Shown here: positions 1-11,626 of the stretch, in pieces | Numbering within the stretch: position 1 is the stretch's first letter | How the letters are laid out: every line of letters begins with the position of its first letter | Source of the DNA: DATLNF01 sp963765815 | Lineage (GTDB): Bacteria > Actinomycetota > Actinomycetes > BP-191 | DNA: 64,000 nucleotides | Direction: 5' to 3' | NCBI GenBank assembly: GCA_963765815.1 | Contig: CAVXXT010000005.1 | Span: 1-64,000, forward strand | Made by a program: the position numbers and the translations under genes | Notes under the pieces: model-generated | What the model was told of the DNA's origin: nothing | Database searches by the model: none | The model's input: only the letters and a program-made list of their open reading frames with translations

Positions 1-12
1 TGCGATGTCCAT
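1..12 (-). CDS. possible 5' tip of a gene running off the window
   Basis: On the minus strand a GGAGAGAG ribosome-binding site stands 2 nt before an ATG at position 12, giving only MDIA before the edge. It lies downstream of the small protein at 91-348 on the same strand, so a further member of that alphaproteobacterial operon is plausible. Too little is visible to say more. Confidence 0.25.
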
Positions 13-90
13 TTCTCTCTCCATGGGTGCGACTGGATTAGGTGTTATAATTAGGAATTTGGCGGCGACCGCGCAAGAAAGATAGCGCCT

Positions 91-348
91 TCAGCTATAC
101 CAAAGCCTGGAATCGAAGGACGACGGAAGCGAACCCTGCCGGAAGAATACCGTCGGTTCGTCGTCATAGTCGCCCATTTCGGGATCGCCCGCGTAGAAGG
201 CGACGACGCCGAGCTTGCTTAGCGCCAGCCTCTCCGCCGTTCGAAGCGCACCGTTTTCCGTCTTGCAGGCGATCGGTGCGTCCGCCTTCAGATTGCCGCC
301 GCGGCCGGCGTTGAAGGTTTGCACGAAGTAGCTTGTCTCCCGAGCCAT
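91..348 (-). CDS. small conserved-looking protein (85 aa), alphaproteobacterial segment
   Basis: An 85-residue protein starting at ATG 348, chosen because AAAGGAGG lies just upstream. It begins MARETSYFVQTFNAG and has an acidic patch GDYDDEP near the C-terminus. There is no signal peptide, membrane segment or recognised domain. It follows the GH130 gene by about 47 bp on the same strand, so it probably shares its transcript. An open frame extends upstream of this ATG only because the GH130 gene is frameshifted. I do not recognise a function; small proteins of this style are common in rhizobial operons (inference). Confidence 0.6.
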   Translation of the reverse strand: MARETSYFVQTFNAGRGGNLKADAPIACKTENGALRTAERLALSKLGVVAFYAGDPEMGDYDDEPTVFFRQGSLPSSFDSRLWYS

Positions 349-395
349 CGGGCCCTCCTTTGAGTGTACAAGGCCGTATCGCGCAATTTCGGAAT

Positions 396-1672
396 TCAGG
401 ACATCGCCTGCAGCAGGGCTGCAATCTTGATGGTCGCAAAGTTGGAGAAGGTGTCTGAACGGCGTAAGGCAAAATGATCTGATCGCTATGGCGCATCGCC
501 CCGCAGGTGTAGACCACGTTGGGAACGTAGCCTTCGCGCTCGGAGGTTCCGGCTGCAGCAGCGGTTCGAGCGAACGCGCCAGCACCTTGGATGGGTCGTC
601 CTTGTCGAGCAGCGCCGCGCCGATCGAATATTTTCGCACCGGACCGACGCCGTGCGTGAGCAACAGCCAGCCTTCGTCGAGTTCGATCGGTGAACCGCAG
701 TTGCCGATCTGCACGAATTCCCACGGGAATTCCGGCTTCAGGATCGCCTGACCGCCGTCCCATATGTACAGATCGTCCGAATAGATCAGGTAAAGGTTCT
801 CATTGTCCTGGCGTGCGATCATGGCGTATTTGCCGTCGATCCTGCGCGGGAACAGCGCCATGCCCTTGTTGCGCGCGGCGGTACCTCGCAGCGGCGACAT
901 GCGAAACGACAGGAAGTCGCGGGTCTCGATCAACTCGGATCGGATCGCCTTGCCGCTATAGGCGGTATAGGTGGCGTAATAGGTCTTGCGGCCGCCGTCG
1001 CTGAATTCGACGAAGCGGGCGTCTTCGATGCCGTTCGACTGGGATTCCGTGACCGGAAAGATCACGCGCTCGCTGATGTCCTGCGTCCGGATTGAAGGTG
1101 ACCTCGACCTCGTCGCCATGCGGCCGGGTACGCGGATGCTCGATCCCGGGGGCTCGAGGCGAGCCGGGCCGTCGGATCGACGGTCAAGCTGCCGTCGGCT
1201 GCGATGGTGCCGGCGCGAAACGTCAGCGACGACACATGGCCTTCGCCGACGGCGCGAAGGCTGAGAATGAAGCGCAAGCCGCCTTCCGGCGCGCCCGACT
1301 GGTCGGGATGCGGCACGATGCTGGGGTTGAACAGGGCCGAGGCTTCGAACGAATATTCCTAGAGAAAATAGGCGCCGATGAGCTGGCGCTGGACCTTGGA
1401 AAATGTGCCGTGCGCGGCAAGGGCATCCTCCATCTCGTCGGCACGGGCCTCGAACGTCTCCAGCAAATTGCGATGCCGGCCCTGGAAATTTTCCAGCACG
1501 TCCGCCAGCTGGTGGCCGCGACCGTCGGGTCGAGTGCGAGCACGCGCTCGACGATATGGTTGGCCCGCGTCTTGTCGGTCGGGTTGAGGTCGCGCGGTTC
1601 GGTTGCCGGTTTGAACGGGCGCACGATGACGCGCGCGGGGTCGGGGCGCAGATAGAGCGCTTGCCGATTCAT
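396..1672 (-). CDS. GH130 family beta-mannoside phosphorylase/mannosidase-like glycosidase, frameshifted
   Basis: GH130 enzymes phosphorolyse or hydrolyse beta-mannosides with a five-bladed propeller. Read across frames, the protein shows an N-terminal LRPDPARVIVRPF, then EDARFVEF, GNCGSPIELDEGWLLLTHGV, YSIGAALLDKDDP, and REGYVPNVVYTCGA about 30 residues from the end, in the order expected for the family. It ends in one frame with LLQAMS. The start is ATG 1672. At least three frame changes occur, near 1100-1300, 560 and 440. The gene lies 49 bp downstream of a glycosyltransferase C-terminus, a GT-GH130 pairing seen in rhizobia. The substrate cannot be read from sequence. Base composition is clearly less GC-rich than the rest of the window. 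Confidence 0.75.
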
Positions 1673-1721
1673 GAATGTGGGTTGCGACAAGATGTCCTCG
1701 GTTCGGTGGAGGTGAAGTGAA

Positions 1722-2343
1722 TCAGGCGCCGACGGCGCGAAGCGCCACGGGCGGTGTCACGCTGACATTGACGCGCGGCAAGCTGACGAATATCAGCAAG
1801 ACCGAGCAGATAGGACACGACCGACTCGCCGCCGCGGTTTTCGTTGGCGCGGTCGGGATGCAATCCATCGCGGCAACTGCCGGTCTCGGTATCGACGAGC
1901 GCAATCGACAAGTCGTTGCGGCCGAGAAACCAGGCGAAAACGTTGGTTGCGATCGCCTTCCATTCGGCATCCCCTCCGCCCGCCAGGCGGTCAGGCAGGC
2001 CGCGATCGTCGCGGTGCCTCCACCGGCTGCTGATCGAACGCGCGAGGCGGTTGGCGAGTTCACCGAAGCCGGCGGTGCCGATGGGGCGGAAATGTCCCAT
2101 CGAAGTCGTTTGTTGTGTCATCAGCCAACGCAGGGATCGCAATCCGGCAGCGAGGTAATCAGGTGTTTGCGTGGCCATGCCTGTCACCATCAAGGCTTGC
2201 GGCAGGCGCGCGTTGTCATACGCCAGGCCTTCCTCGAACCACGTCCAGTCCGGCGTCTCACCGACGCCAGTCCCGACATCAATCGCTCGGCAAGAAAACG
2301 TCGTATTTCCCGCGCGCGTGCATCATCGCGAAAACGGCGGCGC
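1722..2343 (-). CDS. glycosyltransferase C-terminal domain, 5' part missing, frameshifted
   Basis: Only the C-terminal part of a large bacterial glycosyltransferase is present. Legible segments are TPDWTWFEEGLAYDNARLPQ (near 2230), PDYLAAGLRSLRWL, WFLGRNDLSIALVDTETGSC, and DGLHPDRANENRGGESVV, ending VSVTPPVALRAVGA. These match the helical C-terminal extension of Rhizobiales family-4-type glycosyltransferases that precede GH130 genes (family knowledge). Frame changes occur near 2270, 2050 and 1790. The N-terminal catalytic part is absent: upstream of about 2343 the sequence switches to actinobacterial glgB. The truncation therefore marks a junction rather than an evolved short gene. Confidence 0.65.
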
Positions 2344-2350
2344 CTCCACT
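2330..2350. other. abrupt junction between alphaproteobacterial and actinobacterial sequence
   Basis: On the minus strand GlgB reads in family-typical fashion to DGQWR (codon ending at 2343). It then continues directly into a glycosyltransferase-like stretch beginning RFRDDARAREIRRFLAERL. Codon usage and GC change at the same place. No transposase, integrase, tRNA or repeat is visible at the join. An assembly chimera is the simplest explanation. Confidence 0.75.
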
Positions 2351-2930
2351 GCCCGTCGGCGCCGAGGATCTCGTACTTGTACGCCGACCCCTCGCCGACA
2401 TCCGGGACGAAGAGCTCCCACACGCCGCTCTCGCCCATCTGCCGCATCGGGTGCGCGCGGCCGTCCCAGAAGTTGAAGTCGCCGACGAGGCGCACGCCGC
2501 GGGCATTGGGCGCCCACACCGCGAACGACACGCCGCAGATCTCGCCGTAGTGGCGCACCCGCGCGCCGAGGCGCATCCAGAGGTCCTCGTGCCGGCCCTC
2601 GCCGATCAGGTGCAGGTCGACGCTGCCGAGCGTCGGCAGGAACCGGAAGGGGTCGTCCGCGAGGCGCGGCTCACCGTCGGCGTACGTCGCCTCGATCCGG
2701 TAGTCGGGCACCTCAGAGCCGGCCACCGTCCCGGCGAAGATGCCGCCCGCGTGGATCTGCTTGAGCGCGATCCGCTCGTCCTTGACGACGACCGCGACCT
2801 TCGCCGCGCCCGGACGGAGCGCGCGGATCGTGACCCGCGATCGACCTGGGTGGGCGCCGAGCAGCGCGTGCGGGTCGCGGTGCTCGCCGCGGGTGAGCGC
2901 GTCGAGCTGCGCGGACAGCGGCTCAGCCAT
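2343..2930 (-). CDS. glgB: 1,4-alpha-glucan branching enzyme GlgB, N-terminal 196 residues only
   Basis: GlgB makes the alpha-1,6 branches of glycogen-type glucans. The start is ATG 2930, overlapping the end of the maltokinase gene by 8 bp. The piece contains the N-terminal beta-sandwich and start of the CBM48 region: DPHALLGAHPG at residues 19-29, then FAVWAPNARGVRLVGDFNFW at about 137-156 and GSAYKYEI at about 181. The GH13 catalytic barrel (about 500 more residues) is missing because the sequence changes identity after residue 196. Context (GlgE, TreS, maltokinase upstream) fits the GlgE pathway, where GlgB branches linear maltosyl-extended chains. An intact copy in the real genome is likely. 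Confidence 0.9.
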
Positions 2931-4307
2931 CGGTGTCGCCCGTCGCGCTCGTCCCGATGATCCGGTCGATCCCGAGCAGCGGGATCGGCAGCCAGGTCGG
3001 CCGGTTGCGGGTCTCGTAGACCGTCTCGTAGACCGCCTTGTCCAGCTCGAACGCGCGCAGCAGCACGGCGTCCTTGCGCGGGTCGGTCGAGCTCGCCTCG
3101 GCGTAGCCGTCGCAGAACGCCTCGCGGTTGCGCTCGGCCCACTCCGCCGCACGTCGACCCAGGTCACGGCGGCCCGGCTGCTCCGAGAGCAGGTGGCGCG
3201 CTGCGTAGTCGAACGACCGCAGCATCCCGGCGATGTCGCGCAGCGGGCTCATCAGGGCTGTGCGGTCGGACAGCGGTCGCGCCGGCTCGCCCTCGAAGTC
3301 GAGCACCAGCCACCCGGTGTCGACCCGGAGCAGCTGACCGAGGTGCAGGTCGCCGTGGATCCGCTGCACCGGCACGCTCGCCGACAACGTCGCCACCTCG
3401 TCGTACGCCGCGTTGATCGCGTCGGCGCGATCTGCCAGCTCCGGTACGACGTCGATCGCGCTGTCGAGCCGCTCGCGCAGCTGCTGCGCCAGCTTCTTGT
3501 GCCGTGCAGCGCCGTACCGGTCGGTCGGCAGGGCTCGGGCCAGGTCCGCGTGCAATGCGGCAACCACTTGTCCGATGCGGCAGGCCTCGCCGGCGAAGTC
3601 GCCGCCGACCTCGTCGGCGTGCAGGTCGCCCTCCGCGTAGAGGTCGCGGACGCTCACGACCGCCTGCATCCAGCCGTCGGTGCCAGACCGGTAGAACGGC
3701 TGCAGGATTCCGAGCGTCGCGACTGGCTCGGCGGTGGACTCGACCCAGCCGAGGATCGGCGCGATGTGCGGCGAGCCGGCCTCGGTCAGCGCGCGGGTCA
3801 CCTCGAGGTCGGGGTTGAGCCCGGGCTGGATGCGCCGGTAGAGCTTGAGGATGTAGCGGTCGTCGAACACGACGGAGGAGTTGCTCTGCTCGCCGCCGAG
3901 CAGCCGGCCGTCCAACTGCTCGAGGTCGGTCTCACGGGTCTGGAACGACACGCCGTCTACCGACCGGCCGCGGACGAAGGCGTCGAGCAGGGCCGGGGTC
4001 ACCCCAGGGTCGACCAGCGCGTCGTAGGCGATCGCCGGCTCGTCGGCGCCGATCTCGCCGTACCGACCCGGCTCGACCACGCGGGTCGTCTCGTCGTCGA
4101 GCTCGCCGCGACGGATGGCGAGGGGCACCTGGTAGAGCTCGTCGCCGCCGTCGGTGAACGACACCCGCACCAGGAGCAGCCGGATCTCGACCGGCTCACT
4201 GGCGAGCTCGGCGTCGAGCTCGACGGTGAGACCGGCGATCTCGCGTCCCTTCGCTGGGAACCACCGCTGCGTCGGCAACGCGGAGGCGAGCGCCGTCTCG
4301 AGTGCGG

Positions 4308-4311
<4 letters not shown>
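2923..4311 (-). CDS. mak: maltokinase (trehalose synthase partner, Pep2/Mak)
   Basis: Phosphorylates maltose with ATP to maltose 1-phosphate, the donor for GlgE. Length is 462 aa, normal for the family, in one uninterrupted frame. The N-terminal cap shows LPTQRWFPAKGREI at residues 11-24. The kinase-like C-lobe has the phosphotransfer motif RIHGDLHLGQ near residue 318 and LDFEGEP about 20 residues later (Mg-binding DFEG). The start ATG 4311 overlaps the treS stop by 4 nt (ATGA), and its own stop lies 8 nt inside glgB, so treS-mak-glgB are translationally coupled. It acts in the cytoplasm in the TreS-Mak-GlgE-GlgB route from trehalose to alpha-glucan. Confidence 0.93.
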
Positions 4312-5985
<1,674 letters not shown>

Positions 5986-5989
<4 letters not shown>

Positions 5990-7948
5990 AGCGGTGTCAC
6001 CGCGAAGACGTGCGCAGGCTCGTGGCCGGGGTCGAGCCGGACGTAGTTGTCCGGGCCGTGCCAGACGTACCAGGTGTCGGCGATCTCGTCGCGCACCTCG
6101 AAGCTCTCGTGCGGCTCGAGTCCCAGCTCCGCCATGTCGAGGTGCACGACGGTCTCTCGCGCGTGGTGCGGGTCGGTGTTGACGATGACCAGCACGACGT
6201 CGTCGCCGTGCTTCTTCGAGTAGGCCAGGATCGCGTCGTCGTCGGTGCGGTGGAAGCGGATGTTGCGCAGCCAGTGCAGGGACTCGTGACGTCGGCGGGT
6301 GCTCGTTGAGCCGGGTCAGGTACGGCGTGAGCCCGGGCGTGGACCAGTCGCGCGGCCGGTACTGGTATTTCTCCGAGTCGAGGTACTCCTCGCTGCCCTC
6401 GCGGACCGCGGTGCCCTCGAACAGCTCGAATCCGGAGTAGACGCCCCAGGACGGCGACATGGTCGCGGCGAGCGCGGCCCGGATCTTGAACGCCGGCGGC
6501 CCGCCGTACTGCAGGTAGGCATGCAGGATGTCCGGCGTGTTGACGAAGAAGTTGGGTCGCATGTAGTCGGCGAGATCGGTGTGCGCGAGCTCGCGCAGGT
6601 ACTCCTCGAGCTCCCACTTCGCGTTGCGCCAGGTGAAGTAGGTGTAGGACTGGGTGAAGCCGATCTTGGCCAGCGTCTGCATCATCGGCGGCCGGGTGAA
6701 CGCCTCCGACAGGAAGATGACGTCGGGGTGGGCGGCCTTCACGTCGGCGATCAGCCACTCCCAGAAGTTGAGCGGCTTCGTGTGCGGGTTGTCGACGCGG
6801 AAGATCTCGACGCCGTGGTCGATCCAGTGCTGCACGACGCGGCGGACCTCGGCGTACAGGCCATCGGGGTCGTTGTCGAAGTCGAGCGGGTAGATGTCCT
6901 GGTACTTCTTCGGCGGGTTCTCCGCGTAGGCGATCGAGCCGTCGGCCCGCTTCGTGAACCACTCCGGGTGCGCGGTCACCCACGGGTGGTCGGGGCTGCA
7001 CTGCAGTGCGAGGTCGAGCGCGATCTCCATCCCGAGCTCGCGCGTCCGCGCGACGAACGCGTCGAAGTCGGCGAGGGTGCCCAGGTCGGGGTGGACCGCA
7101 TCGTGGCCGCCGTCCGCGCTGCCGATGGCCCACGGGCTGCCCGGGTCGTCCGGACCCGGCTCGAGCGTGTTGTTCGGGCCCTTGCGGAAGGCTGTGCCGA
7201 TCGGGTGGATCGGCGGCAGGTAGACGACGTCGAAGCCCATCTCGGCGATCGCGTCGAGCCGCTTCATCGCCGTGCGCAGCGTGCCGCTGCGTCCCGGCGC
7301 CGCGCCCTCGGAGCGCGGGAAGAACTCGTACCAGGACCCGTAGAGGGCACGCGCGCGGTCGACGTTGATCGCGAGCTTCTCGCCGACCGTCACCAGCCGG
7401 CGCAGCGGGTAGCGGCCGAGCACGTCGCGGACATCCGGTCCGAGCACGACGGACAGCGCGGCATCGACGTCACCGCCGTCACCCTCTCCGCGCAGCGCCT
7501 TGATCGCCGACTCGAAGGCCGCGCGGTACGGCGCGGTGCGCACACCCTTGGGCACAGCGGACAGCGCCGCCTCGAACAGCAGCGCGCCCTCCTCGAGCTC
7601 CAGCGCGACGTCCTGGCCGGCGGCGTGCTTGAGGTCGATGCCGTGCTGCCAGGTCGCGATCGGGTCGGCGTACCCCTCGATCGCGAACGACCACCGGCCC
7701 GGCGCGTCGACCGTGACCTCGGCGACGTAGCGGTCGAGCCCGACGTGGCGCATCGGGATGCGCCGCGCCTTGCCGCCCCCCTTGCCGCTCTCGGGCGCAC
7801 GGAGGAGCACGCTCGCGCCGATGAGGTCGTGCCCCTCGCGGAACACCGTCGCCTCGACGGGGAACGTCTCGCCGACCACGGCCTTCGCCGGCCACCGCCC
7901 GCAAGAGACCTGTGGGCGGACGTCAGAGATCACGATGCGACCGATCAC
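5986..7948 (-). CDS. glgE: alpha-1,4-glucan:maltose-1-phosphate maltosyltransferase GlgE, one frameshift
   Basis: Transfers maltosyl units from maltose 1-phosphate to the non-reducing end of alpha-1,4-glucans (GH13 subfamily 3). Visible marks: VSCGRWPAKAVVGE at the N-terminus, LPPIHPIGTAFRKGPNN, the nucleophile motif IFRVDNPHTKPLNFWEW and acid/base FLSEAFTRP. The frame breaks near 6300 (extra C in the LNEH-RR stretch) and the tail resumes as VIVNTDPHHARETVVHLDM to VTPL. A start at GTG 7948 (VIGRIVISDV) is preferred over the upstream TTG 7957. Corrected length is about 653 aa, near the family norm. It heads the minus-strand operon glgE-treS-mak-glgB and is divergent from glgP, the arrangement of Rv1327c/Rv1328. 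Confidence 0.93.
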
Positions 7949-7991
7949 GCTGGCCAACCTACCCCGCTCCCCGGAGCGGAAAAGTGCCCGG

Positions 7992-8004
7992 TAAGGTCGC
8001 CCGT
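7992..8004 (+). promoter_or_regulatory. leaderless promoter -10 for glgP
   Basis: TAAGGT at 7992-7997 stands 7 nt before the glgP ATG at 8005, with no ribosome-binding site between. This is the actinobacterial TANNNT-N7-start pattern of leaderless mRNAs and it fixes the glgP start at 8005 rather than at an in-frame GTG 7912. The 56-bp gap to glgE must also hold the divergent glgE promoter. Confidence 0.5.
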
Positions 8005-10539
8005 ATGAAGGCGCTGCGTCGGTTCACGGTCCGTACCCGACTGCCGGAGCCACTGCTCCCGCTCGGGGAGCTGGTGATGAACCTGCGGTGGTCGTGGCAC
8101 GCGCCCACGCAGGACCTCTTCTCCACCGTCAGTCCCGACGTGTGGGAGGCGGTGCACCACGACCCGGTCCGGCTGCTCGGCGAGGTGCCGGCCGAGCGGA
8201 TGGATGCGCTCGCTACGGACAGTGACTTCCTCGGTCGGCTGGCCACGGCGCACGCCGACCTGCAGGACTACCTGACGCGACCGAAGTGGTACCAGTCGCT
8301 CGAGGGCGCCCCCACGTCGATCGCCTACTTCTCCCCGGAGTACGGCATCACCGAGGTGCTGCCGCAGTACTCCGGCGGACTCGGCATCCTGGCCGGCGAC
8401 CACCTCAAGACCGCGAGCGACCTCGGTGTGCCGATCATCGGCGTCGGGCTGCTGTACCAGCGCGGGTACTTCCGGCAGACCCTGTCCGCCGACGGCTGGC
8501 AGCTCGAGCACTATCCGGCGCTCGACCCGCACGGGCTGCCCGTGACGCAGGTGACCGGCGCGGACGGCGTACCGCTGCGAGTGACGGTGGGCCTGCCCGG
8601 GGGCGGCACGCTCGCCGCGCAGGTCTGGCGCGCGCAGGTCGGACGGGTGCCGCTGCTGCTGCTCGACTCCGACATCGAGGACAACGCACCCACCGAGCGC
8701 GAGGTCACCGACCGCCTCTACGGCGGCGGCACCGACCACCGGCTGCTGCAGGAGATGCTGCTCGGCATCGGGGGAGTGCGCGCGCTGACGGCGTACGGCG
8801 CTGCCCCCGAGGTGTTCCACACCAACGAGGGGCACGCCGGCTTCCTCGGCCTCGAGCGGATCCGCGTCCTCGTCGAGCAGCAGTCGCTCGACTTCGACAC
8901 CGCGCTCGAGGTGGTGCGCGCAGGCACTGTCTTCACGACGCACACGCCGGTCCCGGCCGGCATCGATCGGTTCCCGCGCGAGCTGATCGAGCGCTTCTTC
9001 GGCGGTGACAACGCCGCACCCGGCGTACCGGTCGAGCGGATCCTCGAGCTCGGTGACGAGCCGGGCGGCGACGGCTCGGTCTTCAACATGGCCTACATGG
9101 GACTGCGCCTGGCGCAGCGGGCCAACGGGGTGAGCCGGCTGCACGGCGAGGTGTCACGCGAGATGTTCGCCGGGCTGTGGCCTGGCTTCGACCCGCCCGA
9201 GGTGCCGATCCGGCACGTCACCAACGGCGTGCACGCGCCGACCTGGGTGGCGCGGCCGATCATGGAGCTCGCGCAGGATCGCGACGTCTCGGACTCCGCG
9301 CAGTCGTGGGACTCGATCGAGGGCGTCTCCGACCAGACGGTGTGGGAGCTCAAGCGCACCCTGCGGTCCGGGCTCGTCGACGAGGTGCGCCGGCGGGTGC
9401 GCGAGTCGTGGCTGACCCGCGGCGCCAACTCCGCCGAGCTGCGCTGGACGGACACAGTCTTCGACGCCGACGTCCTCACCGTCGGGTTCGCGCGCCGGGT
9501 GCCGTCGTACAAGCGGCTGACCCTCATCCTGCGCGACCGCGATCGGCTGCGACGACTCCTGCTCGACCCGCAGCGGCCGATCCAGCTGGTCATCGCGGGC
9601 AAGGCGCACCCGGCCGACGACGGCGGCAAGCTGCTGGTGCAGGAGATCGTGCGGTTCGCCGACGAGGCCGACGTCCGCCATCGCATCGTCTTCCTGCCCG
9701 ACTACGACATCGGCATGGCGCGACACCTGTACGCGGGCTGCGACGTCTGGCTCAACAACCCGCTGCGGCCGCTCGAAGCGTGCGGCACGTCCGGGATGAA
9801 GGCCGCGCTCAACGGCGGGCTCAACCTGTCGATCCTCGACGGCTGGTGGGACGAGCTCTACGACGGCAGCAACGGCTGGGCGATCCCGTCGGCCGGCACG
9901 CTGGTCGACGCCGAGCGTCGGGACGACCTCGAGGCGAAGGCGATCTACGAGCTGATCGAGACCGCGGTGCTGCCGCAGTTCTACCAGCGCGACGCGGCCG
10001 GGATCCCGAATCGCTGGACCGCGATGGTGCGGCACACCCTGCGCAGTCTCGGTCCGGCCGTGCTGTCGACGCGGATGCTGCGCGACTACGTCAACGACCT
10101 CTACACGCCGGCCGCCGTGAGCAGCCGGGAGATGTCGGCGGACGGTGACGCGCGGGCGCGATCGCTGGCGGAGTGGCGGCGTGCTGTCGTCAAGGCCTGG
10201 CCGTCGGTCGCGGTGCGCCATGTCGAGTCCTCGGGCGTGGGCGACAGCCCCGAGCTGGGCTCGCGGCTCACCGTGCGCGCGGTCGTCGACCTCGGTGCGC
10301 TGCGACCGGAGGACGTGGAGGTGCAGGCGGCGTACGGCCGGGTCGACGAGTCCGACCAGATCGCGTCGGCGGTCGTCGTACCGCTCGCTGTCGCGGGTGA
10401 CCACGGCAACGGCGAGTGGCGCTACGAGGGCGAGCTGCCGCTGCGGCACACCGGCCCGGTGGGCTACACCGTGCGCGTGCTGCCCCGCCACGAGGCCCTG
10501 GTCAGCTCCGCCGAGCTCGGCCTCGTCACCTCCGCCTGA
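8005..10539 (+). CDS. glgP: alpha-glucan (glycogen/maltodextrin) phosphorylase
   Basis: Releases glucose 1-phosphate from alpha-1,4-glucans using pyridoxal phosphate (GT35, long actinobacterial type). Length 844 aa, one intact frame. Seen: AYFSPEYGITEVLPQYSGGLGILAGDHLK near residues 104-132, EVFHTNEGHAGF, VRHVTNGVH-type motif (RHVTNGVHAPTW), RRVPSYKRLTL, and the PLP-lysine region CGTSGMKAALNGGLNLSILD around 593. It diverges from glgE, placing glucan breakdown beside synthesis. It ends 22 bp before the first palindrome of DUF559 cassette 1. Confidence 0.95.
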   Translation: MKALRRFTVRTRLPEPLLPLGELVMNLRWSWHAPTQDLFSTVSPDVWEAVHHDPVRLLGEVPAERMDALATDSDFLGRLATAHADLQDYLTRPKWYQSLEGAPTSIAYFSPEYGITEVLPQYSGGLGILAGDHLKTASDLGVPIIGVGLLYQRGYFRQTLSADGWQLEHYPALDPHGLPVTQVTGADGVPLRVTVGLPGGGTLAAQVWRAQVGRVPLLLLDSDIEDNAPTEREVTDRLYGGGTDHRLLQEMLLGIGGVRALTAYGAAPEVFHTNEGHAGFLGLERIRVLVEQQSLDFDTALEVVRAGTVFTTHTPVPAGIDRFPRELIERFFGGDNAAPGVPVERILELGDEPGGDGSVFNMAYMGLRLAQRANGVSRLHGEVSREMFAGLWPGFDPPEVPIRHVTNGVHAPTWVARPIMELAQDRDVSDSAQSWDSIEGVSDQTVWELKRTLRSGLVDEVRRRVRESWLTRGANSAELRWTDTVFDADVLTVGFARRVPSYKRLTLILRDRDRLRRLLLDPQRPIQLVIAGKAHPADDGGKLLVQEIVRFADEADVRHRIVFLPDYDIGMARHLYAGCDVWLNNPLRPLEACGTSGMKAALNGGLNLSILDGWWDELYDGSNGWAIPSAGTLVDAERRDDLEAKAIYELIETAVLPQFYQRDAAGIPNRWTAMVRHTLRSLGPAVLSTRMLRDYVNDLYTPAAVSSREMSADGDARARSLAEWRRAVVKAWPSVAVRHVESSGVGDSPELGSRLTVRAVVDLGALRPEDVEVQAAYGRVDESDQIASAVVVPLAVAGDHGNGEWRYEGELPLRHTGPVGYTVRVLPRHEALVSSAELGLVTSA

Positions 10540-10561
10540 CCCCGCGCCGCACCCCGAACGA

Positions 10562-10619
10562 AACGCGACCGGGTCGCGAAACTTCCACTCCCACGCACGG
10601 GCTGCGACCCGGTCGCGTT
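10562..10619. repeat. left-end palindrome of cassette 1
   Basis: A perfect 16-bp inverted repeat (AACGCGACCGGGTCGC at 10562-10577 and its complement at 10604-10619) encloses a 26-nt spacer. Each arm is itself a dyad, GCGACC-G-GGTCGC. The same structure, with the same 26-nt spacer length, recurs inverted at 11660-11711. It lies between convergent gene ends, so it could also act as a bidirectional terminator, though no T-tract follows. Confidence 0.85.
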
Positions 10620-10632
10620 GTGAACTGGGAGT

Positions 10633-11583
10633 TCACAGTCCCGGGGCGCGAACCGCGGGCTTGAGTACGCCGGCGTCCACGAGCCGCTGACGCTCCGCGC
10701 GGATGCGTTGCAGCTCGTCTGCGACTACTTGCGGCATCCGCCGCGTCCGGCCGCTGCGCAGGCGGACGACGACCCATCCGTCTGCGGTGAGTGCCAGGTC
10801 GAGCGCCTCGTCGGCCTCGCGCGTGCCGTCGTCGTCGTGCACCGGTCCGTCGATCTGGTAGCAGATCCGCAGCAGCGGGTCGCACGCGTCGAGCCAGTGG
10901 ACACGACCTGCGATGACAGTCGGGAACTGCCGCTCGAAACCGCCGAACCCGGCCGCCGTCAGCCACTCGTAGTGGTCCATCTCGCGACCGGAGTGGCTCC
11001 CCCCAACCGCCAGCGTGAGGGTGGCGATCAGCTCCTCGCGCCGGTGCAGCTTAGGCACGCGGGCGGCGACGCCGAGGAGCCGCGCCTCCGTGGACCGTCG
11101 GCGTCGGAACACCTCGGCGATCAACCCGCGCCGCTGCGTGGCCTTCGGCATGACGTCGAACGTGTCGACGATCGTCCGGTCGAGGGCGGTCACCCGGAAT
11201 CCGGCACGCTCGCTCCGGTCCTGATCGGCGAGCGTCTCGATCCGGTGGATGACGTAGCCAGGTTGCGGTCGGGGGTTGTGGTTGCGGTCGAGGTGGACGT
11301 GCAGCTCGTCCGGCAGAGTCACGCCGAGGCCCCAGAGCTGGGCAGCGTCGTAGTGACTCAGGACCGCGCACGGAGGCAGCCAGAGCAACGCCGCCGTACG
11401 CCGCTGATCACGGCTCAACGTCATCCGCGGGAACAGCGCCACGACACCAGGGAGCGGTCGCCACCAGGTTCCGCGTGCGACCCGCCGCGCGATGGTGGCT
11501 TCGGGGACCCCGCTGGAGATGAGGTCACGGAGCGGCGTCAAGCCCAGTCGGTGGGCGACGAAGTCGCTGGGCAGCGCGGTCAT
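10633..11583 (-). CDS. winged-helix (AbiEi-like) plus DUF559/Vsr-like nuclease-fold protein, cassette 1
   Basis: A 316-aa cytoplasmic protein. The N-terminus (LTPLRDLISSGVPEATIARRVARG, then WWRPLPGVVAL, given in two pieces) looks like the short helix-turn-helix found in AbiEi-type antitoxin domains. The middle has LSHYDAAQLWGLGV and a TALDRTIVDTFDV segment. The C-terminal ~110 residues resemble DUF559, a PD-(D/E)XK/Vsr-like fold: GREMDHYEWLTAAGF, RVHWLDACDPLLRICYQIDG, then ALTADGWVVVRL. Related proteins occur in many copies in actinobacterial genomes with no firm function (family knowledge). The start ATG 11583 gives the full HTH. The gene sits alone between two matching palindromes. Toxin, antitoxin or nuclease activity is not demonstrated by sequence. 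Confidence 0.75.
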   Translation of the reverse strand: MTALPSDFVAHRLGLTPLRDLISSGVPEATIARRVARGTWWRPLPGVVALFPRMTLSRDQRRTAALLWLPPCAVLSHYDAAQLWGLGVTLPDELHVHLDRNHNPRPQPGYVIHRIETLADQDRSERAGFRVTALDRTIVDTFDVMPKATQRRGLIAEVFRRRRSTEARLLGVAARVPKLHRREELIATLTLAVGGSHSGREMDHYEWLTAAGFGGFERQFPTVIAGRVHWLDACDPLLRICYQIDGPVHDDDGTREADEALDLALTADGWVVVRLRSGRTRRMPQVVADELQRIRAERQRLVDAGVLKPAVRAPGL

Positions 11584-11626
11584 GGCGACGAGGGTGGCGG
11601 ATCGCGGGACCAGTGCGCTCGCCGCC

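Noticed and set aside
2190..3167. A single fused GlgB-glycosyltransferase protein (in-frame across the junction)
   Set aside because: The in-frame continuation is fortuitous: two partial proteins of different origin, with composition change at the join and further frame breaks beyond it.
10562..10619. Interpretation of the cassette palindromes as ordinary bidirectional terminators only
   Set aside because: Position between convergent genes allows it, but there is no T-tract, and the shared spacer sequence with the unit on the other side of the gene is not explained. Termination is kept as a possible secondary role.
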